Notes under the pieces: model-generated
The model's input: the letters and a program-made list of their open reading frames with translations, nothing else
Database searches by the model: none
What the model was told of the DNA's origin: nothing
From: Paracoccus sp. R12_2
GTDB taxonomy: Bacteria > Pseudomonadota > Alphaproteobacteria > Rhodobacterales > Rhodobacteraceae
DNA: 64,000 bases
Direction of reading: 5' to 3'
Assembly: GCF_017744015.1 (NCBI RefSeq)
Contig: NZ_JAGHRA010000002.1
Location: 308,418-372,417, forward strand
Shown: positions 47,709-57,250 of the stretch, piece after piece
How positions within the stretch are numbered: the stretch's first letter is position 1
How the letters are laid out: every line of letters begins with the position of its first letter
Program-made: the position numbers and the translations under genes

Positions 47709-48491
47709 ATGATAAGGGTCGAAGACCTTCACCGCCATTTCGGCGGTTTCCGAGCCGTAGATGGTGCCAGCCTCACCATTCGCGAAGGCTCGATCACCGG
47801 GCTGATCGGGCCGAACGGCGCCGGAAAATCCACCTTGTTCAACGTCATTGCTGGCGTTCTGCCGCCGACATCGGGCAAGGTTTACATGGATGGCGAGGAC
47901 ATCACCGGCCTGCCGCCGCACGCCCTGTTCCATCGCGGCCTGCTGCGCACCTTCCAGCTTGCGCATGAATTCGCGTCGATGACCGTGCGCGAGAACCTGA
48001 TGATGGTGCCCGGCCAGCAGACCGGCGAAACGATCTGGAAGACGTGGTTCAAGCGCGGCCAGATCTGGCGCGAGGAAGATGCGTTGCGCCGCCGCGCCGA
48101 CGAGGTGCTGGATTTCCTGACCATCCGCCATCTGGCGCATGAGAAGGCAGGCAACCTGTCGGGCGGCCAGAAGAAGCTGCTGGAACTGGGCCGCACGATG
48201 ATGGTCGATGCCAAGATCGTATTTCTGGACGAGGTCGGCGCCGGGGTGAACCGCACGCTTCTGGGCACGATCGGCGACGCCATCGTGCGGCTGAACAGGG
48301 AACGCGGCTATACGTTCTGCGTGATCGAGCACGACATGGATTTCATCGGCAAGCTGTGCGACCCGGTGATCGTGATGGCCGAGGGCAAGGTGCTGGCCGA
48401 AGGCAGTGCCGCCGACATCATGCAGAATGAAGAGGTGATCGAGGCCTATCTGGGCACCGGCCTGAAGAACAAGGACATGGTGGGCGCATGA
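47709..48491 (+). CDS. livG: LivG-type ABC ATP-binding protein
   Basis: 260 residues. Walker A GPNGAGKS at 34-41, signature LSGGQKK near 165 and Walker B IVFLDEVGAGV near 185. The alanine/glycine after the Walker B region (EVGAGV where most have EPxAGL) is a small deviation. It energises the permease with LivF at the inner membrane. The frame opens at 47649, right after the terminator, but the ATG at 47709 begins the conserved part. Its stop overlaps the livF start. Confidence 0.93.
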   Translation: MIRVEDLHRHFGGFRAVDGASLTIREGSITGLIGPNGAGKSTLFNVIAGVLPPTSGKVYMDGEDITGLPPHALFHRGLLRTFQLAHEFASMTVRENLMMVPGQQTGETIWKTWFKRGQIWREEDALRRRADEVLDFLTIRHLAHEKAGNLSGGQKKLLELGRTMMVDAKIVFLDEVGAGVNRTLLGTIGDAIVRLNRERGYTFCVIEHDMDFIGKLCDPVIVMAEGKVLAEGSAADIMQNEEVIEAYLGTGLKNKDMVGA

Positions 48492-49321
48492 GCGACGCGG
48501 AAAAGGCATTCGGCAAACGCGGTAATCGCGATGCCTCGGTCGTCAATCCGCGGCCTGCGGGCACGGTGGACGGCAGCCGGCGGTCGGGCCCGGTCGGACC
48601 GGGCCGCGAGGGCGATCCGTTCCTGATCGGTGAAGGCATGTCGGGCGGCTACGGACGCGGGCCGGACATCCTGCACGACTGCACCATCGCCGTCGAGAAG
48701 GGCCAGATCGCGGTTATCGTCGGTCCCAACGGGGCAGGCAAATCCACCGCCATGAAGGCGATCTTCGGCATGCTGGATCTGCGCAAGGGCAGCGTCCGGC
48801 TGGACGGGCGCGACATTACGGCCCTGAACCCCCAGGACCGGGTCAAGGCCGGGATGGGTTTCGTGCCACAGGTGAACAACATATTTCCGTCAATGAGCTG
48901 CGAAGAAAACCTGGAAATGGGCGCGTTCATCCGCGACGACGACATCGCGGATACCATGGCGCAGGTCTATGACCTGTTCCCGATCCTGAAGGAAAAGCGC
49001 CGTCAGGCGGCCGGCGAGTTGTCCGGTGGTCAGCGCCAGCAGCTTGCCGTGGGACGGGCGCTGATGACCCGGCCCAGCCTGCTGATGCTGGACGAACCCA
49101 CGGCAGGCGTCAGCCCGATCGTGATGGACGAACTGTTCGACCGGATCATCGCCATCGCGCGCGGTGGACTGCCGATCCTGATGGTGGAACAGAACGCAAA
49201 ACAGGCCATGGCGATCGCCGACAAGGCCTATGTGCTGGTGCAGGGCGCCAACGCGCATACCGGATCGGGCAAGGAACTTATGAACAATGACGAGGTGCGC
49301 CGCACCTTCCTGGGGGGCTGA
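48488..49321 (+). CDS. livF: LivF-type ABC ATP-binding protein with N-terminal extension
   Basis: 277 residues, about 40 more than common LivF (about 235). Walker A GPNGAGKS is at 79-86 instead of about 35-42; the first 45 residues are Gly/Arg/Pro-rich and disordered. Signature ELSGGQRQQ and Walker B LLMLDEPTAGVSP are standard. It overlaps livG by 4 bp. The extension has no start codon with a better ribosome site inside it, and the overlap supports this start. Confidence 0.93.
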   Translation: MSDAEKAFGKRGNRDASVVNPRPAGTVDGSRRSGPVGPGREGDPFLIGEGMSGGYGRGPDILHDCTIAVEKGQIAVIVGPNGAGKSTAMKAIFGMLDLRKGSVRLDGRDITALNPQDRVKAGMGFVPQVNNIFPSMSCEENLEMGAFIRDDDIADTMAQVYDLFPILKEKRRQAAGELSGGQRQQLAVGRALMTRPSLLMLDEPTAGVSPIVMDELFDRIIAIARGGLPILMVEQNAKQAMAIADKAYVLVQGANAHTGSGKELMNNDEVRRTFLGG

Positions 49322-49324
49322 GGC

Positions 49325-50332
49325 ATGGACATCCTGAACGCCCTCGTAGCCTTTCTGAACTTTGTCTTCATTCCCGCCGCCGCCTATGGCGCGCAGCTGG
49401 CGCTTGGCGCGCTGGGGGTGACGCTGATCTATGGCATCCTGCGGTTCTCGAACTTCGCGCATGGCGACACGATGGCCTTCGGGACCGCAGTGACGATTCT
49501 GGTGACATGGGCACTGCAGGCCGCCGGAATATCGTTAGGGCCACTGCCGACCGCATTGCTGGCGCTGCCGTTGGGAATCGCCGGAACGGCGGCGATGGTC
49601 CTGCTGACAGACCGTGCGGTCTATCGCTTTTACAGGGTCCAGAAGGCCGCGCCGATCATCCTCGTGATGGCCTCGGTCGGGGTGATGTTCCTGATGAACG
49701 GGCTGACCCGCCTGCTGATCGGCGTCGATGAGCAACGCTTTGCGGATGGCGCGCGCTTTGTCATCAATGTCCGCGACTTCCGCGAGATGACCGGCCTGCA
49801 AGAGGGGCTGGCGCTGAAGACCACGCAGGCGTTGACCGTGATCGTCGCGGTCATCGTGGTCTGGGCGCTGTTCTGGTTCCTGAACCGCACCAAGTCGGGC
49901 AAGGCCATGCGCGCCTATTCCGACAACGAGGATCTGGCGCTGCTGTCGGGCATCGACCCCGAAAAGGTGGTGCGGCTGACATGGATCATCGCCGCCAGCC
50001 TGGCGACCATCGCAGGCGTGCTTTACGGTCTGGACAAGGCGTTCAAGCCTTTCAACTATTTCCAGATCCTGCTGCCGATCTTCGCCGCCGCCATCGTCGG
50101 CGGTCTGGGTAATCCGCTGGGGGCGATCGCCGGCGGCTTCGTCGTGGCCTTTTCGGAAGTCGCGATCACCTATCCCTGGCTGAAAGTGGCGGGATACCTG
50201 TTCCCCGGCTGGGAGCCCGGAGGGCTGCTGCAACTGCTGGGGACGGAATACAAGTTCGCCGTCAGCTTCGTCATTCTGATCGTCGTGCTGCTGTTCAAGC
50301 CCACCGGGCTGTTCCGCGGCAAGTCCGTGTAA
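49325..50332 (+). CDS. livH: LivH-type permease
   Basis: 335 residues with about eight membrane spans; LGALGVTLIYGILRFSNFAHGD near residue 27 is the family signature, and MRAYSDNEDLALLSGIDPEKV is the cytoplasmic EAA-like coupling loop. It forms the membrane channel with LivM. It starts 3 bp after livF and ends 13 bp before livM. Confidence 0.95.
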   Translation: MDILNALVAFLNFVFIPAAAYGAQLALGALGVTLIYGILRFSNFAHGDTMAFGTAVTILVTWALQAAGISLGPLPTALLALPLGIAGTAAMVLLTDRAVYRFYRVQKAAPIILVMASVGVMFLMNGLTRLLIGVDEQRFADGARFVINVRDFREMTGLQEGLALKTTQALTVIVAVIVVWALFWFLNRTKSGKAMRAYSDNEDLALLSGIDPEKVVRLTWIIAASLATIAGVLYGLDKAFKPFNYFQILLPIFAAAIVGGLGNPLGAIAGGFVVAFSEVAITYPWLKVAGYLFPGWEPGGLLQLLGTEYKFAVSFVILIVVLLFKPTGLFRGKSV

Positions 50333-50345
50333 GGGAGGGCCGGTC

Positions 50346-51683
50346 ATGTCAAGCAACCGTCAGGCCGCAACCACCAATCCGTGGCGCGCTCCGATCCTGT
50401 TCGCGATCCTTGCCGCATTGTTCGTCATGGAAGGCACCATGCGCAACGCGATGTTCTCGGGCAGCTGGAACACCGCGCTGGGGATCCTGAACATGGGCCT
50501 CATCTCGGCGATCACCGCGCTGGGTGTGAACATGCAATGGGGCTATGCCGGCCTGTTCAATGTCGGCGTCGTGGGTTTTCTTGCGCTTGGGGGCGTGGCC
50601 CCGGTGCTGATCGCCACCCAGCCGGTCGAGGGCGCCTGGAATGCCGGCGGGTCGCGCGTCCTGATCGCGCTGGCCGTCGGGCTGGGCACGCTGGCACTGG
50701 CCGTGCAGGCATGGAAACGTCTGCGCGCCGGACGCGGGCTTGCCGTGCTGGTCATTCTGATCGCCGGTTTCGTGATCTATCGCTGGCTGTTCGATCCCGC
50801 CGTCTCGGCGATCGAGGCCAACAACCCAGCCCGGCACGGCAATATCGGCGGGCTTGGCCTTCCCGTCCTGCTGTCCTGGGCGGTGGGCGGTGCCTTTGCC
50901 GCCGCCGCCGCCTGGGCGGTGGGCAAGGTCGCGCTGGGGCTGCGGTCGGATTACCTGGCCATCGCCACGCTGGGGATCGGCGAAATCATCGTGGCGGTCC
51001 TGAAGAACGAGGACTGGTTGGCGCGCGGCGTCAAGAATGTCACCTCGATCCCTCGCCCTGTCCCCTACGAGATCGAACTGCAAGGCAACCCGGAATTCGT
51101 TTCTTTCGCGCAGCGCTGGGGCTTCAGCGCGGCCGAGGCGTCGGGGATTTGGGTCAAGCTGTGCTACATGTCGCTGTTCCTTGTCGTGCTGCTGGCGATC
51201 ATCCTGCTGGCCGAACTTGCGCTGAAATCGCCCTGGGGCCGGATGATGCGCGCGATCCGCGACAACGAGACGGCGGCCGAAGCCATGGGCAAGGATGTCA
51301 CGGCCCGGCATTTGCAGGTCTTCATCCTGGGTTCTGCCGTGATCGGCATCGCCGGGGCGATGATGATCACCCAGGACGGGCTGATGGCGCCGGTCGGCTA
51401 CAACCCGTTGCGCTACACGTTCCTGATCTGGGTCATGGTGATCGTCGGCGGGTCTGGCAACAACTGGGGCGCCGTGCTCGGGGCTGTGCTGATCTGGTTC
51501 CTGTGGATCAAGGCCGAGGTGTGGGGGCCCGCACTGATCGGCGTTCTGACCGCGCCCCTGCCCGAGGGTGGTCTGAAAGACCATCTTCTGGACAGTGCCG
51601 CCCATATGCGATTCATCGCGATGGGACTGGTGCTTCTGCTGGTGCTGCGTTTCGCGCCGCGCGGGCTGGTCCCAGAGAAATAG
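50346..51683 (+). CDS. livM: LivM-type permease
   Basis: 445 residues with about ten membrane spans. ALGVNMQWGYAGLFNVGVVGF near residue 57 and the coupling loop MRAIRDNETAAEAMGKDV near 300 are family-typical; IWVMVIVGGSGNNWGAVLGA lies near the C-terminus. It is longer than many LivM proteins because of an extra hydrophobic region around 95-145. GGGAGGG precedes the ATG. Last gene of the importer operon, followed by a terminator. Confidence 0.95.
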   Translation: MSSNRQAATTNPWRAPILFAILAALFVMEGTMRNAMFSGSWNTALGILNMGLISAITALGVNMQWGYAGLFNVGVVGFLALGGVAPVLIATQPVEGAWNAGGSRVLIALAVGLGTLALAVQAWKRLRAGRGLAVLVILIAGFVIYRWLFDPAVSAIEANNPARHGNIGGLGLPVLLSWAVGGAFAAAAAWAVGKVALGLRSDYLAIATLGIGEIIVAVLKNEDWLARGVKNVTSIPRPVPYEIELQGNPEFVSFAQRWGFSAAEASGIWVKLCYMSLFLVVLLAIILLAELALKSPWGRMMRAIRDNETAAEAMGKDVTARHLQVFILGSAVIGIAGAMMITQDGLMAPVGYNPLRYTFLIWVMVIVGGSGNNWGAVLGAVLIWFLWIKAEVWGPALIGVLTAPLPEGGLKDHLLDSAAHMRFIAMGLVLLLVLRFAPRGLVPEK

Positions 51684-51705
51684 CGCCGTCCAGACGCCAA
51701 TAAAG

Positions 51706-51733
51706 AAACGGCGCGGTCGATCCGCGCCGTTTT
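51706..51733. terminator. Bidirectional terminator after livM
   Basis: AAACGGCGCGG (51706-51716), loop TCGAT, CCGCGCCGTTT (51722-51732), T; lies between convergent genes. Confidence 0.9.
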
Positions 51734-51755
51734 CCTGATGGGTCGGGTGATGCGT

Positions 51756-52298
51756 TCAGGCGCAGTCGTCGCCCAAAACCACGCTCCACCAAAGCCGGCC
51801 ATCCGGGCCACGCGCCACGCCTGCCCCGACTTCGTCGCTTGACTGGCCAAGCAGTTCGACGCGGTGCGGCTCTGACCCCAGCCAGCCCGCCACGACCCCG
51901 GATGGCGATCCGCCGATCGACACAAGCTGGGCAACCCCGCAGGTCGGGTAATCGACCGCACGTGCCCGGTCAACGACGTTCGATCCATTCGACCCCGCGA
52001 CGGTCGCCCGTCCCATCGCCGCGACATCGCAGGCATGGGACTGCGCGATCTGGTTCAGCTTGGCATTGGGGGCAAGCACGGTCTTGCCTTGCGCGGCACG
52101 CGCCGCATTCACGGCATCGGCCATCGCAGCCTGTTGTCCGGCGTCGCCCGAACACATTGCGGCCAGCGCCTGATCGGCGGGAATAGTGGTCTCATCCACA
52201 CCCAGGGGGTCGGTTTCGGCACCTACCCGAGTGCCCGGTTCACAGGCCGCCAGCATGACCAGGCAAATCATCGCGGTGGAAGTGGTTTTCAGGTTCAT
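51756..52298 (-). CDS. CAP-domain lipoprotein
   Basis: 180 residues. A lipoprotein signal peptide ends in the lipobox LAAC with Cys19, so the mature protein is membrane-anchored. Residues about 55-178 look like a CAP/SCP domain (MADAVNAARAAQG, LNQIAQSHACDVAAMG, SEPHRVELLG). Bacterial CAP proteins are secreted or periplasmic with no general function known. The ATG at 52298 follows GAGG; an upstream TTG is disregarded. It is convergent with livM and divergent from guaA. Confidence 0.83.
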   Translation of the reverse strand: MNLKTTSTAMICLVMLAACEPGTRVGAETDPLGVDETTIPADQALAAMCSGDAGQQAAMADAVNAARAAQGKTVLAPNAKLNQIAQSHACDVAAMGRATVAGSNGSNVVDRARAVDYPTCGVAQLVSIGGSPSGVVAGWLGSEPHRVELLGQSSDEVGAGVARGPDGRLWWSVVLGDDCA

Positions 52299-52382
52299 CG
52301 GCAACCTCGCCTCAGAGACTTGTTAATATTGATATTTTGGAACGCCGAAGCGCGCCGTGGGGTTCCGCGTATGGCAGACCTC

Positions 52383-52411
52383 TTGCACCATCGCGAAACC
52401 GACCTTAAAGC
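52383..52411 (+). promoter_or_regulatory. Candidate promoter of guaA, suggesting a leaderless mRNA
   Basis: TTGCAC (52383-52388), 17 bp, TAAAGC (52406-52411). The start of transcription would fall at about 52418, the A of the guaA ATG, and no Shine-Dalgarno is visible. No purine riboswitch is seen. Confidence 0.42.
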
Positions 52412-52417
52412 GCATCC

Positions 52418-53977
52418 ATGACCCAGCACCAGCGCCTTCTGATCATCGATTTCGGATCCCAGGTGACGCAATTGATCGCGCGACGCCTGCGCGAACTGAA
52501 CGTCTATTGCGAGATCCGCCCCTTCAATGCCGTGACCGGCGACGCCCTGCGGGCCGACCCGCCACAGGCGATCATCCTGTCAGGCGGCCCGGCCAGCGTG
52601 ACCGACAAGGACAGCCCCCGCGCACCCCAGACGGTGTTCGAACTGGGCGTGCCTGTCTTCGGCATCTGCTATGGCCAGCAGGTCATGATGTCCCAGCTTG
52701 GCGGCAATGTCGAAGCGGGCCACCATGCCGAATACGGTCGTGCCTTCATCACGCCTGCACCAGGTCACAAGCAGGACGGCATCTTCGCGGGTCTGTTCGA
52801 AAGCGGTCGCGAAGAAGTCTGGATGAGCCATGGCGACCGCGTGACCGAGATGGCGCCGGGTTTCGAAGTCATCGGCACCTCGACCGGCGCACCGATGGCG
52901 ATGATCGCTGACGAGGCGCGCAACTTCTACGCCGTGCAGTTCCACCCCGAGGTGCACCACACCCCGCACGGCCGCAAGATGCTGGAAAACTTCGTCCGGC
53001 TGGCGGGCTTCACCGGCGACTGGACGATGGCCAGCTACAAGGACGAGGCGATCCGCAAGATCCGCGAACAGGTCGGTGACCGCCGCGTGATCTGCGGGCT
53101 TTCCGGCGGTGTGGATTCCTCGGTCGCCGCGGTGCTGATCCACGAGGCAATCGGCGATCAGCTGACCTGCGTCTTCGTCGATCACGGCCTATTGCGGCTG
53201 AACGAGGCTGACGAGGTGGTCACGATGTTCCGCGACCACTACAACATCCCGCTGATCCATGCCGACGAGGCCGATCTGTTTCTTGGCGCGCTGGAAGGGG
53301 TCAGCGACCCCGAGATCAAGCGCAAGACGATCGGCAAGCTGTTCATCGACGTGTTCCAGCGCGAAGCCGAAAAGATCGAGGGTGCCGAGTTTCTGGCGCA
53401 GGGCACGCTGTATCCCGATGTCATTGAAAGCGTCAGCTTTTCGGGCGGACCTTCGGTCACCATCAAGTCGCATCACAATGTCGGCGGCCTGCCCGAGAAG
53501 ATGGGCCTGAAGCTGGTCGAGCCGCTGCGCGAACTGTTCAAGGACGAGGTTCGCGCCCTTGGCCGCGAACTGGGCCTGCCCGACAGCTTCATCGGACGCC
53601 ACCCCTTCCCCGGTCCGGGCCTTGCCATCCGCTGCCCCGGGGAGATCACCCGCGACAAGCTGGAAATCCTGCGCAAGGCCGATGCGGTCTTTATCGACCA
53701 GATCCGCAAGCACGGTCTTTATGACGAGATCTGGCAGGCCTTCGTGGCGATCCTGCCGGTTCGCACCGTCGGCGTGATGGGCGACGGGCGGACCTATGAT
53801 TACGCCTGCGCGCTGCGCGCCGTGACATCCGTCGATGGCATGACCGCGGATTATTATCCCTTCACGCATGAATTCCTGGGCGAAACGGCCACGCGGATCA
53901 TCAACGAGGTGAAGGGCATCAACCGCTGCACCTACGACATCACATCGAAGCCGCCGGGCACGATCGAATGGGAATGA
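52418..53977 (+). CDS. guaA: GMP synthase (glutamine-hydrolysing)
   Basis: 519 residues, full length. It aminates XMP to GMP. The N-terminal class I glutaminase has the nucleophile Cys84 in GICYGQQ and FHPEVHHT; the synthetase has the PP-loop [12 protein letters not shown] near residue 228 and the end GTIEWE typical of GuaA. No clear ribosome binding site precedes the ATG (see promoter). A weak terminator-like hairpin follows. Confidence 0.98.
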   Translation: MTQHQRLLIIDFGSQVTQLIARRLRELNVYCEIRPFNAVTGDALRADPPQAIILSGGPASVTDKDSPRAPQTVFELGVPVFGICYGQQVMMSQLGGNVEAGHHAEYGRAFITPAPGHKQDGIFAGLFESGREEVWMSHGDRVTEMAPGFEVIGTSTGAPMAMIADEARNFYAVQFHPEVHHTPHGRKMLENFVRLAGFTGDWTMASYKDEAIRKIREQVGDRRVICGLSGGVDSSVAAVLIHEAIGDQLTCVFVDHGLLRLNEADEVVTMFRDHYNIPLIHADEADLFLGALEGVSDPEIKRKTIGKLFIDVFQREAEKIEGAEFLAQGTLYPDVIESVSFSGGPSVTIKSHHNVGGLPEKMGLKLVEPLRELFKDEVRALGRELGLPDSFIGRHPFPGPGLAIRCPGEITRDKLEILRKADAVFIDQIRKHGLYDEIWQAFVAILPVRTVGVMGDGRTYDYACALRAVTSVDGMTADYYPFTHEFLGETATRIINEVKGINRCTYDITSKPPGTIEWE

Positions 53978-53987
53978 CCTTCTGACG

Positions 53988-54017
53988 GGAACGCGCGGGG
54001 CAACTCGCGCGTCCTTT
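53988..54017 (+). terminator. Possible terminator after guaA
   Basis: ACGCGCG (53991-53997), 8-nt loop, CGCGCGT (54006-54012), then CCTTT. It partly precedes the ribosome binding site of the photolyase gene. Confidence 0.42.
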
Positions 54018-54034
54018 CGTTTCAGGAGGTGTGC

Positions 54035-55558
54035 ATGACCCGATTGATCCTTGTCCTTGGCGACCAGCTGTCGCGCGACGTGGCCGCCCTGCGCGAAGCC
54101 GGCAAGGACGACGTGATCGTCATGGCCGAGGTGATGGACGAAGCCAGCTACGTCCGCCACCACCCCAAGAAAATCGCCTTCCTGTTTGCCGCGATGCGCA
54201 AATTTGCCGCCCGGCTTGCGGATGACGGATTTCGGGTTGCCTATACCCGGCTGGATGACCCGGACAACAGCCAGAAGATCGGTGGCGAATTGCTGCGCCG
54301 CGCGGCGGAATTCGATGCGGATGAGGTGATCGCGACCGAGCCCGGCGAATGGCGTCTGATCGACATCCTGACCTATCTTCCGATCAAGGTGCATCAGCGC
54401 CCCGACGACCGCTTCTTCGCCAGCCATGACGACTTCGACACGTGGGCCAGGGATCGCAAGGAGTTGCGGATGGAATGGTTCTATCGCGACATGCGCCGCA
54501 AGACCGGGTTGCTGATGGACGGCGACCAACCCGTGGGCGGGAAATGGAACCACGATCATGACAACCGCAAGCCGGCCGATGTGGACATGTTCCGCGACCC
54601 CCCGCCACGCTTTGCCCCTGACGCGGTGACGAACGAGGTTCTGGATCTGGTCGCGGCGCGATTTCCAGACAATTTCGGCGACCTTCGGCCGTTCGACTAC
54701 GCCACCGACCGCGACGGCGCATTGACCGCGCTGCAGCATTTCATCAGCCATTCCCTGGACGAATTCGGACCCTATCAGGACGCGATGTTGCGGGACGATC
54801 CGCATCTGCACCATTCGGTCCTGTCGCCCTATCTGAACGCCGGGCTTCTGTCCCCGCGCGAGGTCTGCGAGGCGGCGGCCAGGGCCCATGCCGACGGCAA
54901 GGTGCGCCTGAATTCGGCCGAGGGGTTCATCCGGCAGATCCTTGGCTGGCGCGAATACATGCGCGGCATCTATTTCCGCGAAGGTCCGGACTATACGCGG
55001 CGCAACGCCCTGAACCATCGGCGCAAGCTGCCATGGATGTATTGGGGCGGAAAGACGCGGATGGCCTGCATGGCCGCCACTATCGGGCAGACAGGGCGTC
55101 TGGCCTATGCACATCACATTCAGCGGCTGATGGTGACAGGCAATTTCGCGCTGCTGGCCGGTATCGACCCGGCCGAAGTGCATGAATGGTATCTGTCCGT
55201 CTATATCGACGCCTATGAATGGGTCGAGGCCCCGAACACCATCGGGATGAGCCAGTTCGCCGATGGCGGGATCGTCGGCAGCAAGCCCTATGTCAGTTCC
55301 GGGAATTACATCAACAAGATGTCGGATTACTGTGGCGACTGCGCCTATTCCGTGACCGCGAAGACCGGCCAGAATGCCTGTCCCTTCAATCTTCTGTACT
55401 GGGACTTTCTGGTCCGCCACCGCGACCGGTTCGAGGCCAATCCGCGCATGTCGCGCATCTATAGCAACTGGGACCGGATGGACGCGGACAAACGCAGGAC
55501 CATCCGCAGCGACGCCGCCGCCTTCCTGCGCAAGATGTCGGACGGCGCAGTGGTCTGA
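54035..55558 (+). CDS. Iron-sulfur bacterial cryptochrome/(6-4) photolyase
   Basis: 507 residues. Members of this FeS-BCP family (Agrobacterium PhrB) repair (6-4) DNA photoproducts with light and bind FAD, a lumazine-type antenna and a 4Fe-4S cluster. Cys345, Cys433, Cys436 and Cys449 stand at the spacing of the PhrB cluster ligands. LGDQLS opens the antenna domain; YAHHIQRLMVTGNFALL and YVSSGNYINKMSDYCGDC are family blocks. A perfect AGGAGGT (54024-54030) precedes the ATG. A DUF72 gene follows 55 bp on. Confidence 0.95.
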   Translation: MTRLILVLGDQLSRDVAALREAGKDDVIVMAEVMDEASYVRHHPKKIAFLFAAMRKFAARLADDGFRVAYTRLDDPDNSQKIGGELLRRAAEFDADEVIATEPGEWRLIDILTYLPIKVHQRPDDRFFASHDDFDTWARDRKELRMEWFYRDMRRKTGLLMDGDQPVGGKWNHDHDNRKPADVDMFRDPPPRFAPDAVTNEVLDLVAARFPDNFGDLRPFDYATDRDGALTALQHFISHSLDEFGPYQDAMLRDDPHLHHSVLSPYLNAGLLSPREVCEAAARAHADGKVRLNSAEGFIRQILGWREYMRGIYFREGPDYTRRNALNHRRKLPWMYWGGKTRMACMAATIGQTGRLAYAHHIQRLMVTGNFALLAGIDPAEVHEWYLSVYIDAYEWVEAPNTIGMSQFADGGIVGSKPYVSSGNYINKMSDYCGDCAYSVTAKTGQNACPFNLLYWDFLVRHRDRFEANPRMSRIYSNWDRMDADKRRTIRSDAAAFLRKMSDGAVV

Positions 55559-55613
55559 CTTGACGCCCCGCCATCCCGCGCGGGATAGAGGGGTCTGACA
55601 ATCGGAGGCAGAC

Positions 55614-56345
55614 ATGATCCGCATCGGCATCGGCGGCTGGAATTTCGCGGAATGGCGCGGGGTCTTCTATCCCGACGACCTGCCACAGCGGCGCGAGCTG
55701 GAATATGCCAGCGCCCATCTGACCTCGATCGAGGTGAATGCCACCTATTACGGCAACCAGAAACCCGCGACGTTCCGGAAATGGCATGACGAAACGCCCG
55801 AGGATTTCGTGTTCGCGCTCAAGGGTCCCCGCTTTGCCACCAACCGCCGCGTGCTGGCCGAAAGCGGGGACAGTGTGACAAGGTTCCTGAACTCCGGCGT
55901 CACCGAGTTGCGCGCAAAGCTGGGTCCGATCAACTGGCAACTGGCCGAGAAAAAAAAATTCGACCCCGAGGATTTCGCCGCTTTTCTGGCGCTGCTGCCC
56001 GTTAGCCATGACGGTTTGCCCCTGCGCCACGCCATCGAGGCGCGGCACGAAAGCTTCGCCTGCGACGAAGCCGCCGCCCTGTGCCGAGACCGCAATATCG
56101 CCCTCATCCGCGCAGGCGACAGCAAGTTTCCCGAAATCGATGCGACAACCGCGGATTTCGCCTATCTTCGGCTGATGGGGACCACCGATATTCCAACCGG
56201 CTATTCCGACGCCGATCTGGACCGATGGGCCGATACGGCACGCGGAATCGCCAGGGATCGCGACCTGTATCTTTATGTCATCTCGGGCGAGAAACCTCGC
56301 AACCCCGCCGCCGCCATGGCCCTGATCGAACGGCTGAAATCATGA
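55614..56345 (+). CDS. DUF72 protein
   Basis: 243 residues, the complete DUF72 TIM-barrel-like domain: IRIGIGGWNFAEWRGVFYP at the start, SIEVNATYYGNQKPATFRKW and FALKGPRFATNRRVL follow. Function of the family is not known. A GGAGG box precedes the ATG. A run of A residues near 55951 encodes EKKKF, a possible slippage spot. The stop overlaps the next ATG by 4 bp. Confidence 0.9.
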   Translation: MIRIGIGGWNFAEWRGVFYPDDLPQRRELEYASAHLTSIEVNATYYGNQKPATFRKWHDETPEDFVFALKGPRFATNRRVLAESGDSVTRFLNSGVTELRAKLGPINWQLAEKKKFDPEDFAAFLALLPVSHDGLPLRHAIEARHESFACDEAAALCRDRNIALIRAGDSKFPEIDATTADFAYLRLMGTTDIPTGYSDADLDRWADTARGIARDRDLYLYVISGEKPRNPAAAMALIERLKS

Positions 56346-57151
56346 GCTGCGCCTGCGGACATCACCACAGCCGCCCCGAACATGACTGCGAGGATACCGG
56401 CAGCCTGATCGATCTGGCCCGTCCGATGACCGCGCTGCGGGGGCGTTTGATCTGTGCCGACGCTGCGCAGATGATGACGGCCCTGTCGCTGCTGCCCGAT
56501 CATGTCGATCTCAGCCGGGCTGAGCCGGGCTGCCTGCGATTTGATCTGTGGCAGGACGAAGACCCGTTGATCTGGAACCTGTCCGAGCTGTTCGTGGATG
56601 CCGACGCCTTCGCGGCACATCAGTCCCGCACCGCAGACAGCGACTGGGGCCGCGCCAGCACCGCGATCCGGCGCGATTTCGACAGGCGCGACGTGGTGCC
56701 GCGGATCCGCCCCGAACGCCGCGCCGATCACGATGCCGTCGACACCCTGCTGCGCACGGCGTTCGATGGCGAAGACGAAGCGCGGCTGGTCCGCAAGCTG
56801 CGCGCAAACGGCGATCTGCATCTGTCGCTGGTCGCCGTGGCCGCCGGCACGGTCCTGGGTCACGTCGCGCTGTCGCCCGTGACAGGCGACCGCCCTGCCC
56901 TTGCGCTTGCACCGGTCGCGGTCGCGCCGGGTGCTCAGCGCCTGGGGATCGGTGCCGCGCTGATCCACGAGGCGATCAGGCAGGCCGCCGACCTGCCCGT
57001 CGTGGTGATTGGCGATCCCGCCTATTACGCGCGTTTCGGTTTCCTGCCCGCCGATCTGTCCTCACCCTATGCGGGACCGTATCTGCAGATGGTGGGCGAC
57101 CTGCCTGCCAAGGCGACCATCCGCCATGTCGCAGCCTTCGCTGATCTGTAG
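56342..57151 (+). CDS. Fusion of ABM-like domain and GNAT acetyltransferase with Cys/His-rich N-terminus
   Basis: 269 residues in three parts. Residues 1-16 are Cys/His-rich (CACGHHH and HDC), a likely metal-binding tag. About 25-115 look like an antibiotic-biosynthesis-monooxygenase (ABM) ferredoxin-like domain (SLLPDHVDLSRAEPGCLRFD, SELFVDADAFAAHQ). About 120-269 are a YhbS-like GNAT (VAPGAQRLGIGAALIHEAI for acetyl-CoA, then DPAYYARFGF). The ATG overlaps the DUF72 stop. Substrate unknown. Confidence 0.83.
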   Translation: MSCACGHHHSRPEHDCEDTGSLIDLARPMTALRGRLICADAAQMMTALSLLPDHVDLSRAEPGCLRFDLWQDEDPLIWNLSELFVDADAFAAHQSRTADSDWGRASTAIRRDFDRRDVVPRIRPERRADHDAVDTLLRTAFDGEDEARLVRKLRANGDLHLSLVAVAAGTVLGHVALSPVTGDRPALALAPVAVAPGAQRLGIGAALIHEAIRQAADLPVVVIGDPAYYARFGFLPADLSSPYAGPYLQMVGDLPAKATIRHVAAFADL

Positions 57152-57250
57152 CGCCTGTTCCTTCAAGGGCTGACCGCTGCGCTGGCCAAGGCTTGCGGTT
57201 CGGCCTGCGACGGTCCACATCTTGGGCCAATCAGGAAAAGGACATCGAAC

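Noticed and set aside
50381..51703. 440-codon frame overlapping livM in another plus frame
   Set aside because: livM has membrane spans and family motifs; the other frame is Arg-rich without motifs.
52305..52417. Purine riboswitch before guaA
   Set aside because: No conserved three-way junction elements; the gap is too short.
53189..55630. 813-codon open frame on the minus strand
   Set aside because: Antisense to guaA and the photolyase gene.
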